A DNA stretch of 64,000 nucleotides from an uncultured Fodinibius sp. (GCA_913056455.1 CAJXMJ010000001.1:744001-808000), one strand, 5' to 3'. Shown: positions 26,171 to 35,971, numbered from the stretch's first letter. Made by a program: numbers and translations. Notes: generated by a model from the letters alone, not told the origin.

Positions 26171-27160
26171 ATGAAAACAATATTATCGGGAATACAATCG
26201 TCAGGAAAACTCCATTTAGGTAACTACTTTGGAGCACTGCGTCAGCATATTCATATGCAGGAAGAAGGCGATGCTTTTTATTTTATTGCAAACTATCACT
26301 CTCTCACTTCAATAAACGATGGGGAAGAAATATATCAGAATACGATAGATGTGGCGCTTGATTACCTGGCCCTTGGGTTAGATCCTAATAAAGCAACGTT
26401 TTTTGCACAGAGTGATGTGCCGCAGCATGCGGAGTTGGCCTGGATTTTGGGCACTTTCTGTCCGGTTAGCCTGATGGAAAAGGGGGTGGCTTACAAAGAC
26501 AAGGTAGCACAGGGTTTAAAACCAAATATTGGTTTGTTTACCTATCCAATTTTGCAGGCAGCTGATATCCTTATGTACAATGCAGATTTAGTTCCTGTAG
26601 GGCAGGATCAGAAGCAGAATATTGAAATTTGCAGGGATTTGGCCGGAAAGTTTAATCATAATTATGGCGATGATTATTTAAAGCTGCCCGAACCTCATAT
26701 ACTGGAATCCGTAGCGGTTGTACCGGGTATTGACGGACAGAAAATGAGTAAGTCCTATGGTAATACCATTGGTATTTTTGATGAAGGCAAGGAGTTAAAG
26801 AAAAAGGTGATGTCCATTCAAACAGATTCCACACCGCTGGATGAACCAAAAGACCCGGAAAGTTGTAATGTGTTTGCACTTATCAAGCTTTTTGCTGATG
26901 AAGAGAAGCAGAATGAGATTGCTCAAAAGTATCGGGATGGCGGTTATGGTTATGGTCATGCCAAGAAGGAATTATTAGGCATGATTGAAGAATATTTTGC
27001 GGAAGCGCGAGCTAAGCGTAAAGAATTATCTCAGGACTTGGATACTGTTCGAGACATCCTAAAAGAAGGCGGAAAGAAAGCACGAGAACGTGCTGAAAAA
27101 GTCATGGAACCCGTCCGCGAAGTTACAGGATTGTTTAAAACCTACGATTTTACGAGTTAA
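26171..27160 (+). CDS. trpS: Tryptophanyl-tRNA synthetase
   Basis: Class I aminoacyl-tRNA synthetase charging tRNA-Trp. The HIGH-equivalent is HLGNYFGAL (residues ~16-24) and the KMSKS motif is GQKMSKSYGN. 329 residues is the usual bacterial length. Unusually, it sits between trpE and trpG, so it falls under the same attenuator that senses charged tRNA-Trp. No second leader is seen before it, so the placement suggests co-regulation of synthesis and charging. Confidence 0.96.
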   Translation: MKTILSGIQSSGKLHLGNYFGALRQHIHMQEEGDAFYFIANYHSLTSINDGEEIYQNTIDVALDYLALGLDPNKATFFAQSDVPQHAELAWILGTFCPVSLMEKGVAYKDKVAQGLKPNIGLFTYPILQAADILMYNADLVPVGQDQKQNIEICRDLAGKFNHNYGDDYLKLPEPHILESVAVVPGIDGQKMSKSYGNTIGIFDEGKELKKKVMSIQTDSTPLDEPKDPESCNVFALIKLFADEEKQNEIAQKYRDGGYGYGHAKKELLGMIEEYFAEARAKRKELSQDLDTVRDILKEGGKKARERAEKVMEPVREVTGLFKTYDFTS

Positions 27161-27165
27161 ACATT

Positions 27166-27759
27166 ATGATTTTAATCATCGATAACTACGATTCTTTTAC
27201 GTACAATCTGGTACATATTGTCGCGGAGCACACGGACGATTATAAGGTGATTCGCAATGATGAACTTACTATAGAAGAAGTTAAAGAGCTTAACCCCGAC
27301 AAAATACTTATTTCGCCCGGCCCCGGACGACCTTCTGATGCAGGTATTACCGAGCCGCTTATCGAAGAATTGGGACATGAGACCCCGATTTTGGGGGTCT
27401 GTCTTGGTCATCAGGCAATTGGGGAAGTTTTTGGGGGGAAAGTGATTCATGCTCCACAATTGATGCATGGCAAGACCTCTCGGATAAAACATGATGGAAA
27501 GTCAGTGTTTCAAAATATTCCCGATAATTTCACGGCCACGCGCTATCATTCGTTGGTGTTAGATCCCGATAAAATTCCTGATGTGTTGGAAGTTTCGGCA
27601 CACAGTGATGATGGGGTTATCATGGGAGTGCGCCATAAAGAATGGCCCCTAGAGGGCATACAGTTTCATCCCGAAAGTATACTTACTACTGAGGGACCTA
27701 ATATTGTCAAAAACTGGATTCTACAGACCAATAACGAATATAAAATTGCTACAACATGA
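27166..27759 (+). CDS. trpG: Anthranilate synthase component II (glutamine amidotransferase)
   Basis: Releases ammonia from glutamine for TrpE. Class I amidotransferase triad: Cys in GVCLGHQAIGE, His and Glu in IQFHPESILT. 197 residues, N-terminal IDNYDSFTYNLVH. It follows trpS by five bases and overlaps trpD by four (ATGA). It may also serve aminodeoxychorismate synthase (pabA role), as no separate pabA is in the window. Confidence 0.95.
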   Translation: MILIIDNYDSFTYNLVHIVAEHTDDYKVIRNDELTIEEVKELNPDKILISPGPGRPSDAGITEPLIEELGHETPILGVCLGHQAIGEVFGGKVIHAPQLMHGKTSRIKHDGKSVFQNIPDNFTATRYHSLVLDPDKIPDVLEVSAHSDDGVIMGVRHKEWPLEGIQFHPESILTTEGPNIVKNWILQTNNEYKIATT

Positions 27760-28796
27760 TTGATTTTAAACAGATTTTAGAAAAGCTGGCACAACGCCAG
27801 GATTTATCCCCCGAAGAGGCTCGATCGGCTTTGCAGGCTATTTTAGAAGGGGAGGTGGAAGACGAAAAAACCACCGCTTTTTTACTGGGAATGCGTTCGA
27901 AAGGTGAAACTATCGAAGAGCTTACGACCTTCGTTAAAGTGATGCGCGAAGCAGCCGTAAGTCCCGAAGTAGATGTTGAGGGAGCGGTTGATTTATGCGG
28001 TACCGGAGGCGATGGACTGGGAACGTTTAACATTTCTACGGCAGCCATGTTTGTGGTGGCCGGGGCGGGCGTTCCGGTACTTAAGCATGGTAACCGAAGC
28101 GTATCGAGCAAGAGTGGGAGTGCCGATGTACTGGAAGCGCTTGATATTGTGGCTACATTACACAAAAAACAGATTGAGCAGGTTTTTGAAGAAGTAAATG
28201 CCTGTTTTATGTTTGCGCCCAACTTTCACCCGGCAATGAAACATGTAATGCCGGCCCGTCAAATTTTAGGTATTCGATCCTTCTTTAATACCATGGGGCC
28301 GCTACTGAATCCGGCAGGAGTACGCAGACAGGTTGTTGGAGCTTTTGATAAGCGGACCGCAAAGCAGATAGCTATGATTCTATCCAATTTAGATTCTGAA
28401 CGAGTATTTAGTGTTCACGCCCGAGACGGGTTGGACGAGTTTAGTTTGAGTGCCCCTACGTTCATCCATGAAATTGAGGACAATTCATTTGTGGATGAAC
28501 GGGAATTCAATGCCTCTTCATTAGGGTTTGAACCTGTTAGCTTACAAGAGTTGCAGGGTGGTGACCAGTATTATAATGCTGATATTATTCGGTCTGTCCT
28601 TCAAGGGAAGGGGGAGGCACCTCATCGTGATATTGTGCTGCTTAACGCAACTTTTGGCATTCATGTATCCGGGAAAACAGATTCTCTTGAAGAAGCGAAA
28701 GCATTGGCAACCGATAGTATTGACTCTGGTGCGGCCTTAAAGGTTTTACAACGAATGAGTGAGGCTACGAATGATATAATGGGGTCGACCCCGTAA
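27756..28796 (+). CDS. trpD: Anthranilate phosphoribosyltransferase
   Basis: Transfers phosphoribose from PRPP to anthranilate. CGTGGDGLGTFNIST binds pyrophosphate, KHGNRSVSSKSGSADVLEAL anthranilate/PRPP, and the family segment RSFFNTMGPLLNPAG follows. 346 residues. Start overlaps the trpG stop by four bases. Confidence 0.96.
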   Translation: MIDFKQILEKLAQRQDLSPEEARSALQAILEGEVEDEKTTAFLLGMRSKGETIEELTTFVKVMREAAVSPEVDVEGAVDLCGTGGDGLGTFNISTAAMFVVAGAGVPVLKHGNRSVSSKSGSADVLEALDIVATLHKKQIEQVFEEVNACFMFAPNFHPAMKHVMPARQILGIRSFFNTMGPLLNPAGVRRQVVGAFDKRTAKQIAMILSNLDSERVFSVHARDGLDEFSLSAPTFIHEIEDNSFVDEREFNASSLGFEPVSLQELQGGDQYYNADIIRSVLQGKGEAPHRDIVLLNATFGIHVSGKTDSLEEAKALATDSIDSGAALKVLQRMSEATNDIMGSTP

Positions 28797-28798
28797 TT

Positions 28799-29614
28799 AT
28801 GGCAAATATCCTCGAAGAAATAGTTGAACAGACGAAAATTGATCTTAAAAAGCGAAAGCGGGAGGTAAGCTTTCATGATCTGGGAGATATGGAGCTTTTT
28901 GAGCAAAATCCGCAAGATTTTTCTGAAGCGCTGCAGCTTGAGAATGATGTGGCTATTATAGCAGAAATTAAAAAGGCTTCTCCGTCAAAAGGACTTATTC
29001 GTCCCGATTTTGATCCCAAAAAAATAGCCGGACAATACCAAGACGGCGGCGCCTCTGCTATTTCAGTATTAACGGATGAGCCTGCGTTCAAAGGGAGTCT
29101 TAAATACTTGGAAGCTGCTTCTAAAAATGTTTCTATTCCACTTCTAAGAAAGGATTTTATTGTTGATCCCTACCAGGTAAAGGAGGCTAAAGCTTATGGT
29201 GCTGATGCTGTATTATTGATTGCGACGATTACGGAAGGGAGTCAACTTGATGAACTTCTGCATGCCACAAATGAGTTTGGGTTACAAGCACTGGTTGAAT
29301 GTTATTCGGAAGAGGATATCGAATATATTAACTTTGATCATATTGAGATCTTAGGTGTTAATAATCGCGATTTGCGATCTTTTGATGTTGACCTTCACAG
29401 GGGGATTGAGCTACTGCATAAGGCTTCTGAGGATACTGTATTGGTATCTGAAAGCGGACTCGGAAAGCCGGAGGATTTAAAGTTACTGTATGATGAAGGT
29501 ATCCATGCCGCGTTGATTGGAGAATATTTTATGCGTCAGTCTGATCCCGGTGAAGCCGTGATGGGGATGAAATCAAAACTGAAGAATCTAATTACCCAAG
29601 AAGTAGAAGAGTAA
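28799..29614 (+). CDS. trpC: Indole-3-glycerol phosphate synthase
   Basis: Ring closure of CdRP to indole-glycerol phosphate; TIM barrel of 271 residues. The catalytic lysine motif AEIKKASPSKG, LLRKDFIVDPYQ, LVECYSEEDI and GVNNRDLRSF are present. Two bases after trpD and directly abutting trpF. Confidence 0.95.
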   Translation: MANILEEIVEQTKIDLKKRKREVSFHDLGDMELFEQNPQDFSEALQLENDVAIIAEIKKASPSKGLIRPDFDPKKIAGQYQDGGASAISVLTDEPAFKGSLKYLEAASKNVSIPLLRKDFIVDPYQVKEAKAYGADAVLLIATITEGSQLDELLHATNEFGLQALVECYSEEDIEYINFDHIEILGVNNRDLRSFDVDLHRGIELLHKASEDTVLVSESGLGKPEDLKLLYDEGIHAALIGEYFMRQSDPGEAVMGMKSKLKNLITQEVEE

Positions 29615-30289
29615 ATGTTTGCAGATCCGGAAGAACGAACAAAAGTAAAAATTTGTGGAATCACTACGCTTGAAGATGCTCGATTTGTTTCGGGCGCGCT
29701 GGCCCATTACATGGGTTTTGTATTCTATGAGGATAGTCCGCGTCATATTTCGCCGGCCAAGGCAGGGGCGATTATTAATTGGCTGCATGGGCCTGAATGT
29801 GTTGGTGTCTTTGTGAACCAGCCGCTGGATGATGTGAACATGATAGCCCGTCAGACAGGTATCGACTTTGTGCAGCTGCACGGCAACGAAAATCCGGATT
29901 ATTGCTCGCTTGTTGATAAACCGGTGATTAAGGCGATTCATGTAGAGGAGGAAGATACAGCTTCGGATTTAAATGCGCGCATTGATCCATTTTTAGACAA
30001 CGTTGAATACTTGCTTTTTGACACCAAAGTAGAGGGCAAATGGGGCGGCACTGGAGAAGCATTTAATTGGTCTCTTTTGGATGAGGTTTCTCAGGGAGTA
30101 CCTTATTTCTTAGCGGGTGGGTTGAATCCGGACAATATTTTCGAAGCTTGCAAAGAGGTACATCCGTATGCAGTAGATGTTTCGAGTGGATTAGAAGATA
30201 AGCCCGGTGTAAAGGATTTTGATAAGGTCGATGCGTTTATGGAAGAGATGGAAGAGATATGGAAAAAACAGGAGGTTGGGGGACTATAG
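29615..30289 (+). CDS. trpF: Phosphoribosylanthranilate isomerase
   Basis: Isomerises PRA to CdRP. KICGIT gives the catalytic Cys, QLHGNE is the conserved strand 3 end, LFDTK carries the catalytic Asp, and AGGLNPDN and DVSSGLE bind phosphate. 224 residues. Its ATG follows the trpC stop with no gap. Confidence 0.94.
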   Translation: MFADPEERTKVKICGITTLEDARFVSGALAHYMGFVFYEDSPRHISPAKAGAIINWLHGPECVGVFVNQPLDDVNMIARQTGIDFVQLHGNENPDYCSLVDKPVIKAIHVEEEDTASDLNARIDPFLDNVEYLLFDTKVEGKWGGTGEAFNWSLLDEVSQGVPYFLAGGLNPDNIFEACKEVHPYAVDVSSGLEDKPGVKDFDKVDAFMEEMEEIWKKQEVGGL

Positions 30290-30356
30290 TATCGAGTCTG
30301 CTTATAATAATGATCTGGCCTATGGTTGTTGAGTGAAATTAGAGTTTTAAAGCATG

Positions 30357-30429
30357 TGTCATGCTGAATTTATTTCAGCATCAGAAAACAAATTATTCTA
30401 AAATATCCTGGAACAAGTTTAGGATGACA
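30357..30429. repeat. Dispersed palindromic element, copy B (trpF-trpB gap)
   Basis: 73-bp unit bounded by TGTCAT and ATGACA. Left hairpin TGCTGAAtttaTTTCAGCA and right hairpin ATCCTGgaacaagttTAGGAT are separated by about 20 AT-rich bases. Clearly related to copy A and better preserved. It fills much of the 160-base trpF-trpB gap. Confidence 0.8.
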
Positions 30430-30449
30430 TTTTAATTAAGATCTAAACA

Positions 30450-31643
30450 ATGAAATACGATTTACCGACTAAAGAAGGATATTACGGCGATTTTGGCGGC
30501 AAGTTTGTACCGGAAATTTTAATTCCCGTACTCGAAGAATTAGAAGCAGCGTACGAAAATGCCTGGCAGGATGAGAATTTTCAGCAGGAATACCGGCAAT
30601 TGCTAAATGAGTATGTGGGACGTCCGACAAAGCTGACTTATGCCAATCGCCTTACAGATCACTATGGTAAAGCAAAAATTTATTTGAAGCGAGAGGATCT
30701 TTGCCATACCGGAGCACATAAAATAAATAACGCTATTGGACAGATTTTACTGGCCCAGCGCATGGGTAAAGATCGTATAATTGCAGAAACAGGGGCCGGC
30801 CAGCATGGTGTAGCTACCGCTACAGCTTGTGCTAAATTTGGGGTCGATTGCATCGTATATATGGGCGCTGAAGATATGGAGCGTCAGAAGTTAAATGTTG
30901 AACGCATGAGGTTACTTGGTACGGAAGTTCGTCCCGTAACCAGCGGATCGCAGACCCTAAAAGATGCCACCAACGAAGCCATTCGCGACTGGGTAACCAA
31001 TGTGGAAGATACGTTTTATATTATCGGCTCAGTTGTAGGTCCACATCCATATCCCAAGATGGTACGGAACTTTCATCGTGTTATTGGGGATGAAACACGC
31101 AGGCAGTTAGCTGAGGATGAGGGACGAGAATCGCCGGATCACCTGTTGGCTTGTGTAGGCGGTGGATCAAATGCAATAGGTATCTTCTATCCCTTCATTG
31201 AGGATGAATCTGTGCAAATGTATGGGCTTGAGGCGGCAGGATTGGGGGCTGATACTGACCAAACTGCAGCAACTCTTACCATCGGTCAACCCGGTGTGTT
31301 GCACGGTTCTATGAGTTATTTGCTGCATAATTCAGAGGGACAAATTCAGTTAGCCCATTCTATTTCGGCCGGACTGGATTATCCAGGCATCGGCCCTGAG
31401 CACTCGTACCTCCATAAAACTAACCGCGTACATTATAAAGCTATTACCGATGATCAGGCGATGGAGGGTGTTAAACTGCTTTCTGAAACTGAAGGTATTA
31501 TCCCGGCTTTGGAAACGGCTCATGCAATAGCATATTTGGATGAACTGATGCCCACGACATCCAAGGATGAAATTGTAGTTTTGAATTGCTCTGGGCGGGG
31601 CGATAAAGATATGGGCACTATATCAAAGCATATAGACCACTGA
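30450..31643 (+). CDS. trpB: Tryptophan synthase beta chain
   Basis: PLP enzyme joining indole and serine to tryptophan. The PLP lysine lies in [29 protein letters not shown] contacts the cofactor/monovalent ion region, [10 protein letters not shown] binds PLP phosphate, and [13 protein letters not shown] ends the protein. 397 residues: a TrpB1-type chain paired with trpA 102 bases on. Confidence 0.97.
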   Translation: MKYDLPTKEGYYGDFGGKFVPEILIPVLEELEAAYENAWQDENFQQEYRQLLNEYVGRPTKLTYANRLTDHYGKAKIYLKREDLCHTGAHKINNAIGQILLAQRMGKDRIIAETGAGQHGVATATACAKFGVDCIVYMGAEDMERQKLNVERMRLLGTEVRPVTSGSQTLKDATNEAIRDWVTNVEDTFYIIGSVVGPHPYPKMVRNFHRVIGDETRRQLAEDEGRESPDHLLACVGGGSNAIGIFYPFIEDESVQMYGLEAAGLGADTDQTAATLTIGQPGVLHGSMSYLLHNSEGQIQLAHSISAGLDYPGIGPEHSYLHKTNRVHYKAITDDQAMEGVKLLSETEGIIPALETAHAIAYLDELMPTTSKDEIVVLNCSGRGDKDMGTISKHIDH

Positions 31644-31696
31644 CGAAGTGGATTTAATAAATCGGTATTGATAAGTAACTTTCAACGTAACATGTA

Positions 31697-31726
31697 ATCC
31701 TGTTCTGATAGTTTGTAGAACAGGAT
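31697..31726. repeat. Hairpin in the trpB-trpA gap
   Basis: ATCCTGTTCT (31697-31706) and its exact complement (31717-31726) form a 10-bp stem with a 10-base loop. There is no T-run, so it is not a terminator. It shares the ATCCTG/CAGGAT ends of the dispersed element and may be a truncated relative that stabilises or processes the mRNA. Confidence 0.55.
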
Positions 31727-31745
31727 CTGAAAATATAGGTTCTCA

Positions 31746-32558
31746 ATGGTTCAGACAGAAAAAAGAATTACACAACTCTTCGAACGACATGACGGCTCGG
31801 AAAAGATTATGAGCCTGTTTTTAACAGCTGGGTATCCCGATCCGGAAGCAACGGTTGATCTTATTTTGGGGTTTGAGGAGAATGGCGTGGACTTGGTCGA
31901 ACTGGGCATGCCGTTCAGTGATCCTCTGGCTGATGGCCCCACTATTCAATATTCCAGTAATGTGGCTATTGAGCAAGGAATCACAATGAAGAAGATATTG
32001 AATATCGTAGAGCAAGTACGGGAGAAGTCTGATATCCCTATTATCTTGATGGGATATATCAATCCGGTGCTGCGGTATGGAGCGGAAAGGTTTTGTCATG
32101 ATGCTGCCGAAGCGGGAGTAGATGGACTCATTATCCCTGATATCCCCATAGAAGAGTCTGGGATTTTAAAAGGTGAGGCGGATAAGAATGAACTGCCCAT
32201 TATTTATCTCGTGGCCCCCAATACGTCTGATGAGCGAATGCGTAAGATTGATGAACAGTCACAGGGATTTGTGTACTGTGTATCAGTTACAGGTGTAACC
32301 GGGGCTCGGGAAGGGGATGAGGTAGCGAGGTCTGTCCAACGATTCATCAGCCGGGTGAAACAGAATGTAACCAAGAATCCGAAAATGGTTGGCTTTGGGA
32401 TTAAATCCCACGAGGATGCCCAGCGTATAGCAGCAGATATGGACGGCTTTATTGTGGGGAGTGCTCTGATTGATACCATTCGGGACAATTATCCTGAAGA
32501 GGGATGGAAGGATGAGGTGTTTGCATTTGTTAGAAGGTTGAAGTATGGTAAAGAGTAA
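31746..32558 (+). CDS. trpA: Tryptophan synthase alpha chain
   Basis: Cleaves indole-glycerol phosphate and channels indole to TrpB. Catalytic Glu in ELGMPFSDPLADGP, Asp in IIPDIPIEES, and GFGIKSHEDA for phosphate binding are present. 270 residues. Last tryptophan gene; 24 bases to the next gene with no terminator, so the two downstream genes may be on the same transcript. Confidence 0.96.
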   Translation: MVQTEKRITQLFERHDGSEKIMSLFLTAGYPDPEATVDLILGFEENGVDLVELGMPFSDPLADGPTIQYSSNVAIEQGITMKKILNIVEQVREKSDIPIILMGYINPVLRYGAERFCHDAAEAGVDGLIIPDIPIEESGILKGEADKNELPIIYLVAPNTSDERMRKIDEQSQGFVYCVSVTGVTGAREGDEVARSVQRFISRVKQNVTKNPKMVGFGIKSHEDAQRIAADMDGFIVGSALIDTIRDNYPEEGWKDEVFAFVRRLKYGKE

Positions 32559-32582
32559 AATTCTAATGTCATTGTTGAGGTT

Positions 32583-33698
32583 ATGAAATCAGTATTAAAA
32601 ATATCAGTATTTGTTCTTCTTGTGGCCGTTTGGGTAGGCTGTGAAGGCGATTATCGTCAAAAGGCTCGAGGCAGTTTTGGTGAGGTTGTGGTAATAATGG
32701 ATTCTACCCAGTTTGAGAGTGAGACTGCTGAAGCTTTGCGTGAAACGTTTGGTGGATGGATCCAGACCATTCCGGGAAAACCGCCTCGCTTTGATCTTCG
32801 TTTTCAGGATTTTGAAACGAATCAGCGGTTAGAGCAGCTTAAGCGTTATCGAAACTTAATTGTTGCGGCACCTATTACGGATAGCACCAATACAGCTGAT
32901 TTAATTCGTGCGTTACTAAGTGATGAAATTGAGCGTCAAGTTCGAGAAGGTGAATCATTTGCCTTTCCTCTTAAAGATCACTGGTATCGGGATCAATGGC
33001 TGATGCTTTTATCTGGACAGTCTGATTCGACTCTTGCACGCCAGATTCGAAACTCCCAAGAAACGTTGACGGATAATCTAATTGAAAAGGAGATACAACG
33101 CTATACCCGAGAAATTTATGACCGAGGGGAGCAGGTAGCTCTCGCTGATAGTATTTGGCAAACTGAAGGATGGCGAATGCGCATTCAGCATGATTGGATT
33201 AAGAATATTGATACTACGTATACCAAAGATGGTCAAAAACAACATTTCATGACTATGCGACGTCCGTTGCCTGAGAACGATCGTTGGTTTTGGATGTGGT
33301 GGAGAAAGATGGATGACGCTACCCATGTTGATGAAGACTGGATTAATACCAAAAGAGATTCTCTTAATGAACAGTGGATCCGCGGTTCGCGTGAAGAGTC
33401 GTATGTTACTACTGCATATAACCGCCCGCACGAGACAGAGCAGTTTACGTATAATGGTGACTTAGCATTTGAAACTCTTGGGGTATGGACTATGACGAAT
33501 GATGCTATGGCCGGTCCTTTTGTAAATTTGACCGTCTATGATGAGGAATCTCAGCGTTTATTTATGTTGGAGTTTGCCCAATTTGCACCTAAGTATGATA
33601 AGCGTCGCTTTGTAAGGCAGTTCAGGGCGATGATTCGTACATTTAAAAGTGATTCGACCTGGCAACAGGAGCAGGCTAATATGGCATCAGAGGAATAA
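32583..33698 (+). CDS. DUF4837 family lipoprotein
   Basis: 371 residues with a type II signal peptide ending VWVGC (Cys20 lipidation). Mature protein begins near GSFGEVVVIMDSTQ and is rich in Trp and charged residues, matching the DUF4837 family of Bacteroidota lipoproteins as far as I can recognise it. Function unknown. Predicted location is the periplasmic face of a membrane. It follows trpA by 24 bases and may be co-transcribed. Confidence 0.75.
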   Translation: MKSVLKISVFVLLVAVWVGCEGDYRQKARGSFGEVVVIMDSTQFESETAEALRETFGGWIQTIPGKPPRFDLRFQDFETNQRLEQLKRYRNLIVAAPITDSTNTADLIRALLSDEIERQVREGESFAFPLKDHWYRDQWLMLLSGQSDSTLARQIRNSQETLTDNLIEKEIQRYTREIYDRGEQVALADSIWQTEGWRMRIQHDWIKNIDTTYTKDGQKQHFMTMRRPLPENDRWFWMWWRKMDDATHVDEDWINTKRDSLNEQWIRGSREESYVTTAYNRPHETEQFTYNGDLAFETLGVWTMTNDAMAGPFVNLTVYDEESQRLFMLEFAQFAPKYDKRRFVRQFRAMIRTFKSDSTWQQEQANMASEE

Positions 33699-33723
33699 AA
33701 ATTTTGTTGATAGAAGATTGAAC

Positions 33724-34539
33724 ATGAATGATCAACAGACAGTAGCTGATAGTGAGATAAAACGAGAAATTGCTGATTCATTTGGTGAAGCAGCCTCGTA
33801 TTATGATGAGCACGCATCCGTGCAAAAGGAGGTTGCAGACCGCCTTATTGCTTCTTTGCAACCATGGAGAGACATTATTCCCAGAGGACCCATTATCGAG
33901 CTTGGAGCGGGAACAGGCTTTGTGACGAAGGGAGTGGCTGAGTTATATCCTGATAGAGACATTGAAGTTACGGATCTGTCAGAGGGTATGATTGAGTTCT
34001 GCCGCAATAAATTTGCTGATCAGGATAATTTGAGGTTTAAGGTGATGGATGCTGAACAGGTTCCTGATTTTGATGATCCGCATTACGCAATGACGGTGAG
34101 CGGCTTTACCCCTCACTGGTTCGATTATCCGGCTCAAACGCTGGCAAAATGGCTGGAAATCACCAAGCCGGGTGGATTATTGTTAGCTTCGTTCCCCGGT
34201 AATGAGAGCTTCCCAAAGTGGAGATCCCATTGCCAGGAGCTGGGATTGCCTTTCACAGCCAACGAATTGCCCGACGTAGAAGAGATGGTTATCAAGATGT
34301 CTGTAGGCCCAGCACAGGTTGATTATTATGAGGATACCATTACCCGGGAGTATGAAAGTGCCAGAGACTTTTTTGAGCAGTTTAGCTCTTTAGGGATGGA
34401 TACCCTAAAACAGGGACGACAGTTATCGTCTAAAGAGATGTCACTCCTTATTGACCACTGGGATTCCTCAACAGAAGGAAAGATTGCTGTTGATTATCAC
34501 GTCATTTTTCTGGCAGTAAAAAGAGATTTCGATTCGTAA
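33724..34539 (+). CDS. BioC-like SAM-dependent methyltransferase
   Basis: 271 residues. FGEAASYYDEHASVQKEVADRL is the N-terminal signature of BioC (malonyl-ACP O-methyltransferase of biotin synthesis), followed by the SAM-binding IIELGAGTGFVTKG and the VSGFTPHWF segment. No other biotin genes are in the window, so the biotin role is inferred from sequence only. ATG 33724 gives the normal N-terminus; a start 75 bases upstream overlaps the lipoprotein gene and is unlikely. It converges on galE with a 4-base gap and no visible terminator. Confidence 0.78.
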   Translation: MNDQQTVADSEIKREIADSFGEAASYYDEHASVQKEVADRLIASLQPWRDIIPRGPIIELGAGTGFVTKGVAELYPDRDIEVTDLSEGMIEFCRNKFADQDNLRFKVMDAEQVPDFDDPHYAMTVSGFTPHWFDYPAQTLAKWLEITKPGGLLLASFPGNESFPKWRSHCQELGLPFTANELPDVEEMVIKMSVGPAQVDYYEDTITREYESARDFFEQFSSLGMDTLKQGRQLSSKEMSLLIDHWDSSTEGKIAVDYHVIFLAVKRDFDS

Positions 34540-34543
34540 TGGA

Positions 34544-35551
34544 TTAATATCCATCAGGGTTTTGTGACTGCCAGCGCCAGGCATCGCGGCACATTTCTAC
34601 AATATCTCGTTTTGCTGTCCATCCGAGTTCTTTTTCGGCTTTGGTAGGATCGGCATAGCAACTGGCGATATCACCGGGACGCCGATCAGTTATTTTGTAA
34701 GGCACGTTTTGTCCTGAGGCTTTCTCGAATGCATTTACCACATCCAGAACACTATATCCTTGTCCGGTACCCAGATTGTACGTTACTACTCCTGGATTGG
34801 ATTGCAATTTGTCTAGTGCCTTAAGGTGCCCGATGGCCAAATCTACGACATGAATGTAATCACGAACGCCTGTTCCGTCGTGGGTTGGATAATCATCCCC
34901 AAATACAGAGAGTTTGTCCAACTTGCCTACCGCTACCTGAGTGATATAAGGCATCAGATTATTGGGGATATCATTTGGATCTTCACCAATGCGACCACTC
35001 TCATGGGCACCCACGGGATTGAAATAACGGAGCAGTGCTATGTTCCAGCTGTCGTTAGAAGTATGTACATCACGAAGTATTTTTTCAATAAATAACTTGG
35101 TGCGTCCATATGGGTTGGTGGCAGTTAGTGGAAAATCTTCTTGAATGGGTACAGTTTCGGGATCACCGTACACCGTGGCCGAGGAGCTGAATACTATATC
35201 AGTAACGTTGTGTCGGGCCATCACCTCGCATAGGTAAATGGTGCCGGTAATATTATTGTGATAATAGGAGAGAGGTTTTGCTACTGATTCGCCTACTGCT
35301 TTAAATCCTGCAAAATGGATTACAGAATCAATATGATGGCTGCTGAAAATCTCATCCAAGCCTTCTTTATCGAGGAGATCGGTCTTATAGAATGTTAGTG
35401 ATTTGCCGGTGATTTCCTGTACACGGTCAAGCGCTTCCTTTTTACTATTACTAAGGTTATCAACAACAATGACGTCTTCGTTGTTTTCCAAGAGTTCTAC
35501 AACCGTGTGGCTGCCAATAAAACCGGCTCCGCCGGTAACTAAAATACTCAC
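34544..35551 (-). CDS. galE: UDP-glucose 4-epimerase
   Basis: Interconverts UDP-glucose and UDP-galactose. NAD-binding GGAGFIGSH (residues 7-15), SSSATVYGD (122-130), catalytic Y148 and K152 in YGRTK, and the C-terminal [12 protein letters not shown] region are present. 335 residues. TAATTTTG on the minus strand (35572-35579) is an exact TAnnTTTG match about 20 bases upstream of the start, though no TTG sits at the right distance. Confidence 0.95.
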   Translation of the reverse strand: MSILVTGGAGFIGSHTVVELLENNEDVIVVDNLSNSKKEALDRVQEITGKSLTFYKTDLLDKEGLDEIFSSHHIDSVIHFAGFKAVGESVAKPLSYYHNNITGTIYLCEVMARHNVTDIVFSSSATVYGDPETVPIQEDFPLTATNPYGRTKLFIEKILRDVHTSNDSWNIALLRYFNPVGAHESGRIGEDPNDIPNNLMPYITQVAVGKLDKLSVFGDDYPTHDGTGVRDYIHVVDLAIGHLKALDKLQSNPGVVTYNLGTGQGYSVLDVVNAFEKASGQNVPYKITDRRPGDIASCYADPTKAEKELGWTAKRDIVEMCRDAWRWQSQNPDGY

Positions 35552-35587
35552 TGCGTGTTAGATTTGTATTTCAAAATTATTGTCTGT

Positions 35588-35628
35588 CACAAAAATTAAT
35601 TTTTACACAGATGAATATTAATTTTGTG
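35588..35628. repeat. AT-rich inverted repeat after the Hpt gene
   Basis: CACAAAAATTAAT (35588-35600) and ATTAATTTTGTG (35617-35628) pair over 12 bp with one bulge. The right arm covers the Hpt stop codon. On the minus strand this may act as a weak terminator of the Hpt transcript or lie in the galE promoter region. Confidence 0.4.
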
Positions 35629-35971
35629 AATCAGCAAGATGGGTTAGTTCTTTTTTTATGGTTGAACAGATGCTATTCATTTTATCTACCGATTCTTCCA
35701 GTTCTTCATCGTCGGCATTATTGTTAAGCAAATCTTTGGCGTGCTCATATTCATCTACGACTTCATCTGCACCCATCATTTGAGCACCCGGTTTAATCTT
35801 ATGGCCTGCTTTCCGTAGATCTGCCATGTTCCTGTCTAATAGGTGTATTTGGTAGTTCTCAATAAACTCGTCAAAAGAGATTACTCCGGCTTCACAGAAC
35901 TCAATAACATATTCTGAATCCTTGAAAAGCATATCGATAATTTTATCGGGCTCGATAAACTGATAATTCAT
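35618..35971 (-). CDS. Stand-alone Hpt (histidine phosphotransfer) protein
   Basis: 117 residues, all-helical and acidic. LRKAGHKIKPGAQMMGA resembles the Hpt active-site helix, with H57 as the phospho-acceptor; the usual motif is H-x-L/I-K-G, and here it is H-K-I-K-P-G. Such proteins relay phosphate between hybrid kinases and response regulators. No kinase or regulator gene is near, so its partners are elsewhere. Single-gene transcription is likely. Confidence 0.7.
   Translation of the reverse strand: MNYQFIEPDKIIDMLFKDSEYVIEFCEAGVISFDEFIENYQIHLLDRNMADLRKAGHKIKPGAQMMGADEVVDEYEHAKDLLNNNADDEELEESVDKMNSICSTIKKELTHLADSQN

Noticed and set aside
33724-34539. Biotin biosynthesis cluster around the BioC-like gene
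   Set aside because: No bioA, B, D, F or H is nearby; neighbours are trpA, a lipoprotein and galE.
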